From contig JAKOGH010000851.1 in assembly GCA_024811115.1 (NCBI GenBank), positions 248,001-312,000 of the forward strand: a stretch of 64,000 bases of DNA. The letters run 5' to 3'. Both the position numbers and the translations under genes were made by a program. This DNA is from Terana coerulea. Its lineage: Eukaryota; Basidiomycota; Agaricomycetes; Polyporales; Phanerochaetaceae. Shown here piece by piece: positions 11,859 through 24,081 of the stretch; position 1 is the first letter of the stretch; each line of letters starts with the position of its first letter. The notes beneath the pieces are model-generated. The model was not told where the DNA came from. It did no database searches and saw nothing but the letters and a program-made list of their open reading frames with translations.

Positions 11859-12732
11859 GGCGTCGAAGACAAGTAGCAGTCGAACTCTTCGTAAGGCGGA
11901 GGAGAAGTGGAAGGTATCGGCATCCATGAGCGCACTGGGCGAGGGGATAAGACTTCGTTCGGCATGGCAAGCGTAGTACTGCGAAGCCCTCCAGGTTATG
12001 TTTACGACAGGTAGCACCCAGAAAGTACTCACCTTTGCTCCTTGTAGCTCGTCCGACGTTAATCTCTCCAAGACACCTGGATTTAGAGTAGCACGGGGCG
12101 GGCGGTGCTGTGAGGCACAGGCCGCTAGCTCTGTTTAGGTTCCCGACGAGGGGCAGGACCTGCGTCTGCGTCAGAAACACGTTGTGTCTAAACTTACGGC
12201 AGGCCAGGCGGCGCACCTATTGTCTTCAACGTTCCGGAGAAGCAGAGCACTCCAAGGAAAGAGGCGGTTGAGGGGATGAGGTCGTTACTGCAGATTTGTG
12301 AAGATAAAGCTTTGTCCGCCTTGTACCGCCCCGCACACGAGGCCGGTCGCACATCGTAGTTGTAATACATCCATCGAGAGTGACCTGCAACGTGGGATGG
12401 CGAGTGAGCCTGGAGGCACGAGGTGAGGGAACGAGGCAGATGCCTCGCGTCAAGCTTTCAAGACTTTGCACGCCGGGCTGGATGGACCTGCCTCTTTCGT
12501 CCGCCGAGCATCATCTCATTGCATCTCAGCGACGACCCGCCTTATCTTCCGATTGGTGCTCTTGTGGGATGCCAGCCTGTGCCTTGCGGATGCCCGGTCA
12601 GGCGTTGGGTATTCAAACTTAACGAATGACAGATATCTTTCGATACATCCAAACAATACTCTACATCGTACAACAGGCTTATAGCAAGATCTGAGTCTGC
12701 AATCCCAGTTCGGAGTAGGCATAAGTAGCTAC
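11859..12732. other. Intergenic interval upstream of the second F-box gene
   Basis: No gene is recognisable here. It probably holds the promoter and a 5' leader exon of the F-box gene at 9999-11858 (splice donor near 12032) and the 3' untranslated region of the PQ-loop gene that ends at 12733. Confidence 0.5.
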
Positions 12733-13953
12733 TTAAGCTGCGACAGCCGATACGGAGCGATCTGTAACTTTATAGTAGAAAAACTGCAACAGGACCTGAT
12801 GAAGCCGTTCGTGAGTTCCGAGCGCCGTTAAGGGGAAAGCCTGTGCTCACGAAGACGTCCAGGAATACCGTCAATCCACTGCCTGGGAGGATGTAAGTTT
12901 CTAAACAGAACACAGACTTATCGGGATACTTACCGGCGATCCATCCAGCATTTGCCTTGATATGGTCCCAGCTCAAAGAGAGTGCAAGGATCGACAAGAC
13001 ATAGGTCGAGTTCCCCGCGATTGAGAAGAGGAATAATGCGGGCGACAGGCCTTCGCATTTGGTCTGAAAGTTTTTGACTGTGCGCGACACGTGAGACCAA
13101 TGACCTAATGGGCTACAACATCCACTCACAGATCTGTGGTATACGGGCACCCACTAAAAGCTTGTTAGATGAAGGGCATACAAGAAAAAGTCCGCGGGAC
13201 TTACGATACAGAACGGCCGAAATCCACCCGAGAAGCTGGCTACGCCATTCATAAATTTCCTTAGGAGGTGGTCGGTGCTGGCCTTTCCGAAGATGCTGGT
13301 CGATAGCCCATGCCGCAACCCCGGTACCCAGGACGAAGAGAAGCGCGCTTCCATACAGAAAGCACTGGGCGAATATTGACCTTTCTGACTTGTCGCTTCC
13401 CTCTGTACGCGCAACCTCGGAAATGAGAGGTGTTTCTTCCGAAGGAATGTTTCCCGGGACGTCCACATCCGGAATCAGGGTCGAAGCCGTTAGTTGCTGT
13501 GACTTCGTCCAGCGGTAATAGTAGATCTGTATCAACAAGATGATATCACAGACTGTGTACTAGACATCCAGGTAAGCATGACGTCAAAAGATCGACGAGT
13601 GCTGAATGAGAGGTACGCACGTATGCTGCGAGAATAATAATGGTGGGAAGAAGCCCAGCAAGCCCAGCCCCGAAAAGGTTGGCCAGATCTCCGGCCAACC
13701 AGATAACCACGAAGAGAACGCTAAGGCCTTCTCCGGACTTGAGCTGGTAGTTTTCGATGATCTGTGGTGAGTATACCACGACCCTAAGAAACGACCGTAA
13801 GCTAATATTCTAAACGTTTCACGCTGGTGCCTACCAGCATGCTATTGACATCCATCCTAGCTTCGCACGGTGGGTCAGCATCGGGTTCCTGTTTCATTTG
13901 CGATAAAGCCCACGTACGATACTGCTTGCAGTTTCACTGCCATGCACTGTCAT
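12733..13953 (-). CDS. PQ-loop vacuolar basic amino-acid transporter (Ypq1/Stm1/PQLC2 family)
   Basis: I resolve eight exons: 13918-13953, 13835-13860, 13621-13783, 13205-13559, 13130-13153, 12934-13077, 12851-12882 and 12733-12795. All junctions keep phase and give 280 residues. Two PQ motifs are clear: VVVYSPQIIENYQLKSGEGLS near the N-terminus and GARIPQIFKNFQTKCEGLSP in the second half. Around them are about seven hydrophobic helices, and a polar loop (residues about 90-150) separates the two triple-helix halves. Family members export cationic amino acids from vacuole or lysosome to cytosol. The end (LDVFVLLQFFYYK) matches the family pattern. Three exons are only 24, 26 and 32 bases, and the frame is clean throughout. 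It shares a 247-base divergent promoter with PHB2. Confidence 0.88.
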
Positions 13954-14200
13954 TTTACGTGTATCGTTGAGCCCTTGTGGCGAACGTCAGGCTGCCGCCC
14001 AATCTCAATGGAATAATGACTCGTGCGGGCGGGAGCGTGTCGAAGGAATATGACAGGAGGTCAGCGGCGTCTATGTGAGGCTTCACGCGCTTTCGGCCGT
14101 TGCCGGGGCCTGCCGTCGTTCGGCGTCGGCTCGGCTTTCACAAGTCCAACGTCTCCGTCACCTCTGCCAGTGTGTGCGCGTCGAACACTCGTACAGAGCT
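13954..14200. promoter_or_regulatory. Divergent promoter between the PQ-loop transporter and PHB2
   Basis: The two start codons (13953 minus, 14201 plus) are 247 bases apart with no other gene between them, so both promoters and both 5' leaders must fit here. I see no recognisable operator. The stretch before PHB2 is pyrimidine-rich (about 14100-14165). Confidence 0.5.
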
Positions 14201-15545
14201 ATGAACGGACAGGAGGCATTCCGAAGGCTCACGCAGCAACTACAGAAGGGAGGTCCAAAGCTTCCAGGAGGCAAGGGATTCTTTGCCGGAGGAGGTCTGC
14301 TTGTAGCATTGGTTGGAGGAGGTTTTGCCCTCAATGCCAGCTTGTTTAACGGTACGTCTTGCACTGTATCCACACCTGCGTATCCTTTGATAGTTTTGTA
14401 TAGTTGATGGTGGCCATCGGGCTATCAAGTACACGAGGTAGCTAACGTCTACCAGCGAGGTGTCGAAAGTCGTGACTGACCACTATAGGCTGAACGGCGT
14501 GACGGACAATGTCTACTCTGAAGGAACCCACCTCATGGTTAGCCGTGCCATCTATCTTCAAACTGTTGGCCCACTGGCTTATGCTCCTCCAGATTCCTTG
14601 GTTCGAGACACCCATCGTGTTTGACATCCGTGCAAAGCCCCGAAGCGTCGCCAGTCTGACGGGCACAAAAGGTCTGTTCTCAAGCTGCTGATGGAGATGC
14701 GACCTGACGGCTTGCAACGGAAAGACCTTCAGATGGTCAACATTACTTGCCGTGTCCTCTCACGACCAAGCACCAATGCGCTCCCCGTGATATATAAGGA
14801 GCTGGGTCCCGACTATGACGAGCGTGTTCTTCCTTCCATTGTCAACGAGGTCTTAAAGAGTGTTGTTGCCCAGTTCAACGCAAGCCAGTTGATTACGCAA
14901 CGTGAAATGGTGCGTCCATATGAACTTGCCCCATGCGACACTTAGACCCATTCTACTCATGTACTACAGGTGTCACGTCTCATCAGGGAGAACCTCATGA
15001 ACCGTGCAAGACGTTTCAACATTGTCTTGGATGATGTTTCAATCACCCATGTGGCCTTCTCGCCCGAGTTCACCCATGCCGTCGAGGCAAAACAGGTATG
15101 CCGTGTCACCCTTCCTCCATGTTTGACTTGCCAACCTCGTTCAGGTCGCACAACAAACAGCATTGCGCGCAGCCTTCCTTGTCGACCAAGCAATCCAAGA
15201 GAAGCAGGTATGATACACCAAGCCGTGATTTCTTTCTCAGTGCTTGACTTGCTTGTCCTAGTCTATTATTGTCCGCGCTCAGGGTGAAGCCCGTTCGGCT
15301 GAATTGATCGGCGAAGCGATGAGGTCAAACAAGGGCTTCTTGCAACTGCGGCGACTGGAGGCTGCACGCGACATCGCGACCTTGTTGGCAACATCAGGCA
15401 ACCGTGTGATGCTCGACGCACAAAGTCTGTTGTTAAACGGTATGTTGCCTGTTGCTCACGAGCGACGACACCGTTCATTGACATTTCGCTCGGAATAGTT
15501 GCTGGAGACGATGCGAAGGAGCTCTTGGCAGCGGGTAAGAAGTAA
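14201..15545 (+). CDS. PHB2: Prohibitin 2, mitochondrial inner-membrane scaffold
   Basis: Nine exons: 14201-14351, 14404-14437, 14489-14537, 14593-14671, 14725-14909, 14970-15095, 15145-15207, 15262-15439 and 15499-15545. All are in phase and give 303 residues. The N-terminus is a basic stretch followed by one glycine-rich hydrophobic helix ([18 protein letters not shown]). Then come the SPFH/PHB domain ([34 protein letters not shown]) and the C-terminal coiled coil ([34 protein letters not shown]). Prohibitin 2 forms alternating rings with prohibitin 1 in the inner mitochondrial membrane, controlling m-AAA protease activity and cristae. Length and motif order are normal and the frame is clean. 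Confidence 0.95.
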
Positions 15546-15771
15546 AACACGTTACAAAATATGCTGTTCTGTCATCCTGTTGGTCCTGCTTTCTGCATTG
15601 TGACACTTGAATTCACCCTTCAGAACCCTAAGCACGCCGCGCCGCGGCTCCCGACTCCGAGTTTGGCGCTCAGATGCTGTCAAAACCACATGGCTTTCTT
15701 TGACAGCATTATGTCGCGAAATTGAGAGCCCTCTCTCCTTCTCTCCCCCCTAACCGCTTTGCAGCCCCGAA

Positions 15772-18700
15772 ATGGCGAAGAAAGGCAGCGAAAATGCAAG
15801 TGATACGAAGAAACGACAGCTCTCAAACTCAGATTCGGAGTCGGAGTCCCTAGGTGCAGACGGCAAACGCAAACGTGTGCGATGGAACAATGAAGCTGAA
15901 GCTGAGGACGCACTTGACCAAGAGCAAGAGGCGCAGCAAGACTCAGACACCGAGGATTCTGTACCTGTAAAGGCGAGTCGTTGTGCCGCGGAGGTTGAAG
16001 CTCTGTCTCATTTGTCACTCAAGATATGTCTTGCTACGACTTGCCAATCGTGCGTGTTTTTGTCAACTCTAGGAATGGACGTTGTAATTTTAGCAGCGGA
16101 AGAGTGGGCGGCGCGTACTATGACCCCGTCACTTCCAAGATTTACGTGCTGGAGGACAGCCAAGAAAGTCCACAGTACGACCTCGCCAAGATGTGTACGC
16201 CATCCTCACAATATGCATATTGTCAACAGTTCCTGATTTATCGCGTTGACAGTCGTGGAGCAAGCTGATCCAGACGTCGTTCTCGTGAGCTCTAAGGCGG
16301 ACGATGGCTGTATGGACGTTCTGAGGGCGCATAGTTGAGTATTTGACCCATTACTATGCGCATATAGTCACTCAGCGCGCTTAGCTGATGGTAACGGCGG
16401 CGTCTTTCAAATCCGCCCGCACAAGGACTTCATAGCAGCCAAGGGACGGGACCGTGTCCTGTCTCTGCGACTGCTATCCGTTCTCCCGGTCGATGATACG
16501 GCTTCCGCGACCTTATCCAGCGGCAGCTCTGACGCTGAACCCAGTAACGCGTACGAGTTCATGCAGAGGCGGAGAGACGCAGCTGGTGATCCAACCACTC
16601 AGAAGTGGAATGCATCAGTCAGGCTCGCGAACTACGCGTCCATCGACGAGTCGCCGTTATGTGTAAGCCACTGCGCACTCCGTGGATGTATGCTTACAAA
16701 TTCTCACGCGACATGCATAGCTCGGCTCTGTTGGCGCGCTGCTGGACCATCTGTCAAGAGTTCGTGCCGTAGGTGACCTTGAAGACGAAGGCATCGACGG
16801 ACTGGAGATTCGCGGTATAGAGTATTTGGCTCTGAAGGAAGTCATGCAGATCAGTGCCGACGCCCTCTATTCGCTGCAAGTCTTCGACAACGAGAATCAC
16901 GCATCCATTCATTCTGACAAGATCAAGGAGGGGCTGTCACTGTTCGGTATATTGAACAACACAAAGACTACGCTGGGTAAGGCGCTCATGCGTGAGTGGT
17001 TGCTCCGCCCCTCGACGTCGATCCCTGTAATATCCGCACGGCACGCGACGGTAGGCTGCTTCATGCGGCCAGACAACATTTCTGTTGCCGATACCATGCA
17101 CTCACACCTGAAGGGGATTAAGAACGTTCCGAGGATCCTATCTGCAATTAAAACTGGAAAAGCAAAGGTTTCGGAATGGCAAGGCCTCGTGAGAGTGAGT
17201 TTGGCATCTGCAAAACTTTACTCATCGTGTACTGATTATGCTCCCTTTGTGCAGTTCGCTTTCCATTCCGTCATGCTCCGTGATGCGCTATCAGAGCTCA
17301 GCCATGCGGGGCAAGTTCAAGTCGTGAAGAAGGTGCAATAGACCTTCGAACATTGTACGGATATTCATTGATAGCGATTCTCTCTCAGTTGTCCAATGCT
17401 CTAGATGTTGGTAGTTTCAGAGAGATCGGCAACGTCATCAATGAGACGGCGAGTCCTTCAAGCTCGGGGTGCTTTTGAGTCTCACATTCTACTATAGATT
17501 GACTGGGAAGAATCTATGAATGCGGCGAGAGTTTGCGTCCGACCGCACGTCGATGAAGACCTGGACAAGCTGAAGCATATATATCACGGAATAGACTCTG
17601 TGTTGGTGAGCGTGCCTGTCAATGTATAAATGCCATACACCACTTACTACGTTGTCGTGAAGTCCAAAGTAGCAGAACGAGTTTCAGCTGTAGTGCCAAC
17701 GGGCTACGCCGCAAGCTTGAATGTCGTCTACTTTCCTCAACTAGGCAGGAATGTTGTAGCTTTAGCCCATTCGGCAGCTCAATCAACTTCTAGGGTTTCT
17801 AATATGCGTCCCTATGCTGGAGGAATGGCAGGAAAATGGAGTCGATGTGCTGGACGGATGGAGTTTTCAGGTAAGGCAATGCTTTAACAGATGATGAGCG
17901 CGATCTGACAAAATATGCAGTTCTCATCAGAGTATGAAGTGACTCTGTCTTTTTGACTCGCAAGTGCTAAGTCAGCTCAAGGGCACAAGTTTACTTCAAA
18001 TCCCAGGAGATGCATGGTGAGTTCTTATGCTCTGTAAATTTCATTCCACAGCTAAGCATTGTGCGCAGATTTGGACCTACACATCGGGGATATTCATTCG
18101 TCAATCGTTGGTTGGTCGTCTAGAGAGGGTTCTACCATTAGCAGCTGATAAGTCTTGCTAGACCGGGAAATAGAGATCGTTCAAGAGCTTGTGGAGCAAG
18201 TTGTAGCATATGAAGCGACCTTGGTTATTGCGTGCGATATCTGCGCGGAGTTAGACTGCCTGTTGTCTTTCGCGGAGGCTTCTAGGGCGTACGACTATCG
18301 CCCGCCAGACTTGGTGGAGGACAACGTGATCGTGATCGTGCAAGGCAGGTGCGTAGGTTACGACAATTACCTTCTGGCTGTCGCCGATGGTATACACGGT
18401 ATACACAGGCATCCTCTTCAAGAGCTGATAGTCGACACCTTCGTCCCGAACGACACCTTCATCATCGGCCCGGACTGTCCCGAAGAAGTCGCGATAGCGC
18501 TAGAAGATGAGCAGCAGCTCGACGAGTCGGTCAAGGGCTGCAGAAATAGTGTGACGATTTGCACCGGTGCGAATGCGTGCGGAAAGGTGCTGATATCGTT
18601 ACTTAAGCTGGTTGTGATAACCTGACTATTTGACTATTTCCTAGAGCGTATATCTGAAACAGGCTCGTCCTTGCTCACTGCTTTGAAAGTTTATCACAAG

Positions 18701-19905
18701 CTTAGCTTGTGGTATGCTCCAGGTGGCACTGATCCAGTACATGGCCCAGGTAAGTCAATATGCCATTTCTGTCGGCAAAAATGTGTTAATGCACTAGTAG
18801 ATTGGATGGTACGTCTTGTGCACGATCCCTGCTGCACTAAATCGGCAGCAATCCTCTCTAGCTTCGTCCCTGCACAGTCCGCGAAGATGGGTATTACAGA
18901 TAAAAGTGAGCATACCATAATCTCCGCACTCGCGATCTCATTTTCTGGTAGTCTTTACCCGTATTCAGACCCGGGAGTCTGTCTCTAAGGTAAAGTTATC
19001 ACAACCTCATGCCGAAATCTGCTAACAAGATTCCGTTGCGGTGAGGTTCAATCCGCCTTCATGATTGATCTTAACCAAATCTCCTTGGCGCTGCGCAATG
19101 CCACACCGCGATCCCTCATACTCATGGATGAATTTGGCAAAGGAACCGTTGCTTCAGGTTTGTCCCATCACCAGCGCGAGAATGTCGACCGACACGTTTT
19201 CCAGACGGGGCGGGCTTATTTTATGGCGTTCTCAAACATCTCGTCGATTGTGGCCCTGCGTGCCCAAAGGTCCTGGCGGCCACACACTTTCATGAAGTGT
19301 TCCGGGAGGACATGCTCGATCCCGAGGATGTGCCCGCCACATTCGTGCACATGCAAGTCATGCTGACGGCCGGCGACGGCGAGGTCCTCGGGATAAGTTC
19401 AACCAAGGCCATCAGTGCGGAGGACGAAGACGAGGGTGACGCTCAGCGCGATGGCAGGGTCCTCTCTAGGGAGAGTATCACGTACTTGTACAGGTGCAGG
19501 CCCATTCGATGGTTCAGCATGACCAGACCTTGACACGCTATTTCGCTGCCAGGCTTGGGAAAGGCCTCGGGCTGGACTCCCACGCCGCAATATGCGCGGA
19601 GCTCTTCGGCATACCTCGCTCCATCGTCCGGCGCGCTCAGTACGTAAGGTGAGCTCCGAGCCTGCCTCCAGCGTGAACTGCGCCTGACGGCCGGTCGCAG
19701 CCACCTCCTGACCAAACACGAGTTAGGGGTCCTTCTTGACGAAGAGATGAGTGCTGGGGAGCGCGTGGAGCTGGAGGCTGCCGAGCAGGTCTGCAGACGG
19801 TTCCTCGCTTGCGACCTGCAGGGCGACAATGGAGTTGGAGCGAAGACCTTGCTGGGGCAAGTCTTGGGTCAAGATCAGGGACAGGACGATGGTATGGTAA
19901 ACTGA
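15772..19905 (+). CDS. MSH5: MutS homologue 5, meiotic crossover factor
   Basis: A long multi-exon gene of at least 19 exons. It begins with an acidic N-terminus carrying a basic KRKRVRW patch. It then has the MutS connector ([20 protein letters not shown]), lever/core ([27 protein letters not shown]) and ATPase domains. The Walker A reads TGANACGKS (the usual Pro is Ala), split by an intron after the Lys. The Walker B is [11 protein letters not shown], followed by [12 protein letters not shown]5 pairs with MSH4 as a clamp on recombination intermediates. Unusual splicing: an 8-base exon at 18801-18808, and introns that appear to start with GC at 17449, 17745 and 18663. One junction at 17938/17939 is out of phase by one base; a lost G there would restore the protein. 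Stop at 19903-19905. Confidence 0.9.
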
Positions 19906-21530
19906 ACGTTGGGGACCAGTACAGGCGGCGTGGGCTAACGCTTTCTGTACGGTCGAGGTTCCGCTACTTGCGGCTATTCGAATCTCAAAGACGTTCCGGC
20001 TCGATGTAACAGCGATAGGCTGAACGCCTAGGGGCGTGAACGTCTTCAGGTCGACATCGGCGCACTTTGAAGACCAATGTCGAACCTGCGGTCACGGACA
20101 GTCACCGTGGTACCAGTGGCGGTGGCCGGTAAAAGTCGCGCGTCGGGCCCACGCGCCTTTCGAGCGCTTACATTGTGATGGCTCCGCCATCATCGGCGCG
20201 CGAGGCGTCCCGCCGTGGCCCCAACTATGACTGGCCATGTTGAACGTGTACAGAGTTGATTTGTCTGTGTATAATCAAGTGCTTTCCTGACGTCCCACTA
20301 GTTTTTTAGACCACTGTCGACAATTGCAATAACAGCCTTCACATCCAAGTCGGCACGCGGAGGATGTCTGACGCCACCATTTGTTGCCGGACACTGGCAA
20401 TGGGCGGAGAACGGCGCGCGCCATCCCGACGCCTGGGTGCAGAAGTGCTCGTTGATATCCGAACAAGGCGTGGGATTTTTACTGATGCGGTCCGTCAGTG
20501 CATGCCACCGACTTTTAGGTAAAAGTAGCCAAACTTTTATAAGTCTGGTCGGTGCCTCGCCACTCTTACTTTTACAACTTTGGTCAGGACCCGTTCTGCG
20601 GTGTGGGTACGATTAGGGGCATAACGATGATAAGTGTACAAGCGCTACACAGTGCTCTTCTGCAAATCAATCGCGAGGAGCTGCGGCTCCTTCTCTACTG
20701 TACTTGTGTTGATCACCGCTGGCCCCTGGCATTGTCCGAGATTCCAGCAACTCTGTCCGTCGGTGCCGCGGGAGATCAGCTGAAGTTGTACATCGAGTCT
20801 TCGTCGCCGGTGACAAGGCACTGCTGAGTGGCCGTCCATAATATTGCGCTGGTGGGGACAAGCCAGGGACATGCATCGTGCAGCCGTCGAACAGGTCACG
20901 CGGATGGTAGAGACTGAGTGGGTCACTGCAGCAGCGTCCGGACGTGCTTGAGCCCGGGCCTTGGCTTCTATAGGTGTACTGCACAGCAACTTACACCAAG
21001 ATCGATCCCGTTCCGCGCCACGTGGCGCTAAAGCGGTTTCCTCTGACGACATTCGAGCCTGCCACGCCCGGCCAGCCTGAGCACCCCGAGTGGCTGGGTG
21101 CGGTAGAGACACAGAGAGATTGCGGCTCGGGTTACATAAGTGCGTGTAGAGTTTCAGAAATATTGGTAGTATACGCAAGTACTTCGTAACGCGTCATCAT
21201 CGTCGTCAGAGCGTACCATGTACCGTGACGTCCTGCAGCGGTCGTTATATAACAGTGTGCCGTATGGGATTCTGTTCACGGGCCCTCACTGCCTCCCCCG
21301 AATACGACCATGCAGCGTAGGACAGGCTGAGGCCATAACGTACCACAATACACATTCGACACACTACCTCCGTATCCTACCCATCGCTGCCCTCGTTCGA
21401 CTCTACTCTGTTCGACAGACCTCCATTCAGCCTAAGACCTTCCAGAGAATACATCTGCAAGAGCCGTCGACCGTAAGCTAGAGCAAGTACGGCGGTTGTA
21501 CATTCTCACACCGCCGCATCGCCCTGGCTG
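19906..21530. other. Intergenic interval, no gene recognised
   Basis: Short frames exist on both strands around 20550-21180, but none shows a domain, a consistent splice chain or coding-like composition. The right end must contain the promoter of the BTB-like gene at 21531. Confidence 0.45.
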
Positions 21531-22575
21531 ATGACCATGCATTCGCAGGTGGCTGTACGAACCCTCACCATATCTCGAGAAGGCACATCTAGGGAAGTGA
21601 AGGTGTCGTTAGCGTTCCGCCGAAACCTACGGATAGACGCAGCCGAGGTCGATGTCGAGATCGTGACTGCCGATGACACACTCTTCTATGCCCACACCCG
21701 CTGCCTCCTGCAGCACTCGGACAACCGACTCGGCGGCCTGATCCCCCACACCTGACTCTCCCACACCCGACTCTCCCACACGTGGGCCCTCCACCGCCCA
21801 CCCCCGGCTTGCTGTCCGTGTCCGTGCCAGAGCTGGCGCCGGTCTTCGACGTCGTGCTGCACACCATCTACGGATGGTCATGTGAGGAGTACGGACTCAC
21901 CTTGAGCCAGATCTTCGCCGCCGTCCGAAGCCTGAAGCACTACGGCGTGTCGCTGCAGCAGTGCCTCGCCCCGGACACCCCGCTGTACGCCCTCCTGCTC
22001 AGCCACGGGCCGCTGCAGCCTGCCGAGGTGTACGCGATGGCGGCGGCGTACGATCTGCGCGCGCTCGCCGTCGCCGCGTCCTCGAACCTGCTCTCCTACC
22101 CGCTGCGCTCGCTCCCGGACGCGCTCGCGACGGAGATGGGCGCGGTGTACCTGCAGCGGCTCGCCGTGCTGCACAAGAACCGCATGGATCTGCTCCAGCG
22201 CCTCGTCCTGTCGCCCCCGGCGGGGCATCCGGCGACGGGGCGCTGCGGCTTCAAGGACCAGCAGGTGTTGACGGCCGCTTGGGCGAACTGCGCCGCCCAG
22301 CTGGCCTGGGAGGCCCGCCCCGGTACGTGTGTGGCGCCGCCTGCACAACGCTCGGCTGACCGCTGGCCTAGATCTGCCCGCGAGCGTGCTTCAGTCAATG
22401 ATGGGCGAGATTGAGAGCGAGCTGTCCTGTGCGCTGTGTGAGGACGCGCTGAAGACGCGGGTGAAGGAGATTGTATACCAGTGGAATCTAGCAGAGGTAC
22501 GTACGCTGCGTTCTTGCCCAACTGTGAGACTGACCTCCAGTTTTTTCTGCACTGCAGAGAAATATATCCATATAA
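21531..22575 (+). CDS. BTB/POZ-like protein with one frame break
   Basis: The start is the ATG at 21531. The first part (VDVEIVTADDTLFYAHTRCLL) resembles the opening strand-helix of the BTB fold in basidiomycete proteins. The second part (VFDVVLHTIYGWS, LSQIFAAVRSLKHYGV, AEVYAMAAAYDLRALAVAAS, DLLQRLVLSP) looks like the rest of the fold plus the helical region that follows. An intron at 22326-22371 (donor GTACGT) and another ending at 22557 lead to a stop at 22573-22575. The two halves lie in different frames. The switch falls within 21740-21785, in short tandem copies of 'ctctcccacac', which points to repeat slippage or a base-calling error. Many agaricomycete BTB-type proteins of this kind have no assigned function. 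Confidence 0.55.
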
Positions 22576-24081
22576 CCAAAAGGAGACGAGAAGTGTTCGT
22601 TGTCCTGTGTATCGTATCGTGGGAGTCCTCATTCATCTGTAACCTGACCGGGCAGCGCTCTTCTCGTCTGTGTGTACTATATCGTGCTTTACTTTTTAGG
22701 ATTGTCGTGGTATGTGATAGCTTGCGTTTGCTTTGAAAGACCCACAGATGGCCGCAAGATCAGTACCGTAAGGTAGGCTGTAGGTAGGCTCTGACGCCGA
22801 GTCCACTTTCGTGTACGTCACGTGGCTAGACGCCGTTACGCTAAGCACTGAAGGAACAAACTCAGCCGAATGGGTCATGTTTGGCGGCCGATAGGAAAAT
22901 GTATTCTCGTCAGTTTATTACAACCTGTAAATAAGAGTATTTAACGAAACAGGCTCTAGGTAGAGCTATCTCCAAAGATTTTTGAATCTTTTCAAGACTG
23001 ATTTACCTGGCCACCTGGACCAAATTGAGCGCTTGCAATTGGATCGCGTGACAGCGCTGCTTGGTGGTTTTACGTGACGGTCATAGTGCGACGAGAGTAG
23101 GTAGACACTTGTAGTCGAAGTGTCTAACTTAACTTACGATGTCAAGGACCGAACAACTTGAAGAACAGAACGGCAACGACAATAACAGAAAGTCCGGCCG
23201 GCTGGGCCTCCCGTTGGCGGAACATGTCCCGAACGTGTTCGCGAACAACCGCCCCAATCTAGTGACCAGTTGTGACAACGATATTTGCCGTGCGTGACCC
23301 GCCTTTGTTTGCTCTGAATCCTCAGCCATTTTGGGCAGTCGCGTACAGTTTGGCGCTGCCTCCAAACTCCCTCGGGCGTGGTGAATCTCGACATTTACCG
23401 CTATGCCAAGCCCGCGACGCAGACAAAGTCTACCAACTATACCTCAGATATTCATCAGTGTACTGTACCGAGACCCACAGTGCTTGACATGCTCGCATTC
23501 AGACAAGGTGGCCACTCACACTATACATAGTGGTTAAGGGCGACCGGGGCTACAACTACTGTGAGAGGGATTGCTGGATGGATTAATGCAACTGAATACT
23601 ATGCAGTATAGTACATTACTTACCGGGGAACAAAGCGAGCGTACTTCATGACTGGTCATTGGCCTTGAGAGGCCCTGGTCACGACAATAGGTCACAGTGA
23701 AAGCCGGCGTGATATTCGTCACCCTTGTTCGCGAACGTGTTCCGAACGTGTTCGCCGAACAAACCTCCCAGCCGTCCGGACGTTCTCGACAATAATGAAC
23801 TTGATGTTGGTGTTCACACGAGCACGTGGAAGTGCTTAGGCGCGCGTCCAAGCTGCACAAACCGGCGACCCAAGGTCAAATATCGACACATAATGGTCCA
23901 CCAGGGCACGCGGCAAGCCCGAATATCGCCTCAGCCCAGTAGCTCTCTTATGTACTTGCCCTATTTGTGTTAAATACATACAGAGTTGCGTAGCAATCGA
24001 ATGTGTGTGTGATTGTAATGATAGCGTGCTCAGGCTGGCAGAGTCTGCGATGGTACAGGCTAAGCAAGAATGGGAAATAGG
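22576..24081. other. Intergenic interval containing an inverted repeat
   Basis: No gene is recognised. The notable content is a pair of diverged inverted arms at 23191-23248 and 23725-23781, described separately. Confidence 0.5.
23191..23781. repeat. Candidate small inverted-repeat element (about 590 bases)
   Basis: The left arm 23191-23248 and the reverse complement of the right arm 23725-23781 both read 'gtccgg.cggctggg', continue into 'cgaac' blocks and end in 'cgttcgcgaacaa'. They match at roughly three-quarters of positions. The interior has no coding capacity I can see. This fits a degenerate non-autonomous DNA element, but I found no target-site duplication. Confidence 0.4.

Noticed and set aside
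19443..19560. Apparent frameshift in MSH5 after ITYLYR
   Set aside because: A normal intron (GTGCAGG...GCTGCCAG) joins ITYLYR to [12 protein letters not shown] in phase, so no frameshift is needed.
20552..21178. Possible gene between MSH5 and the BTB-like gene
   Set aside because: Frames on both strands are short, unspliced and without recognisable features.
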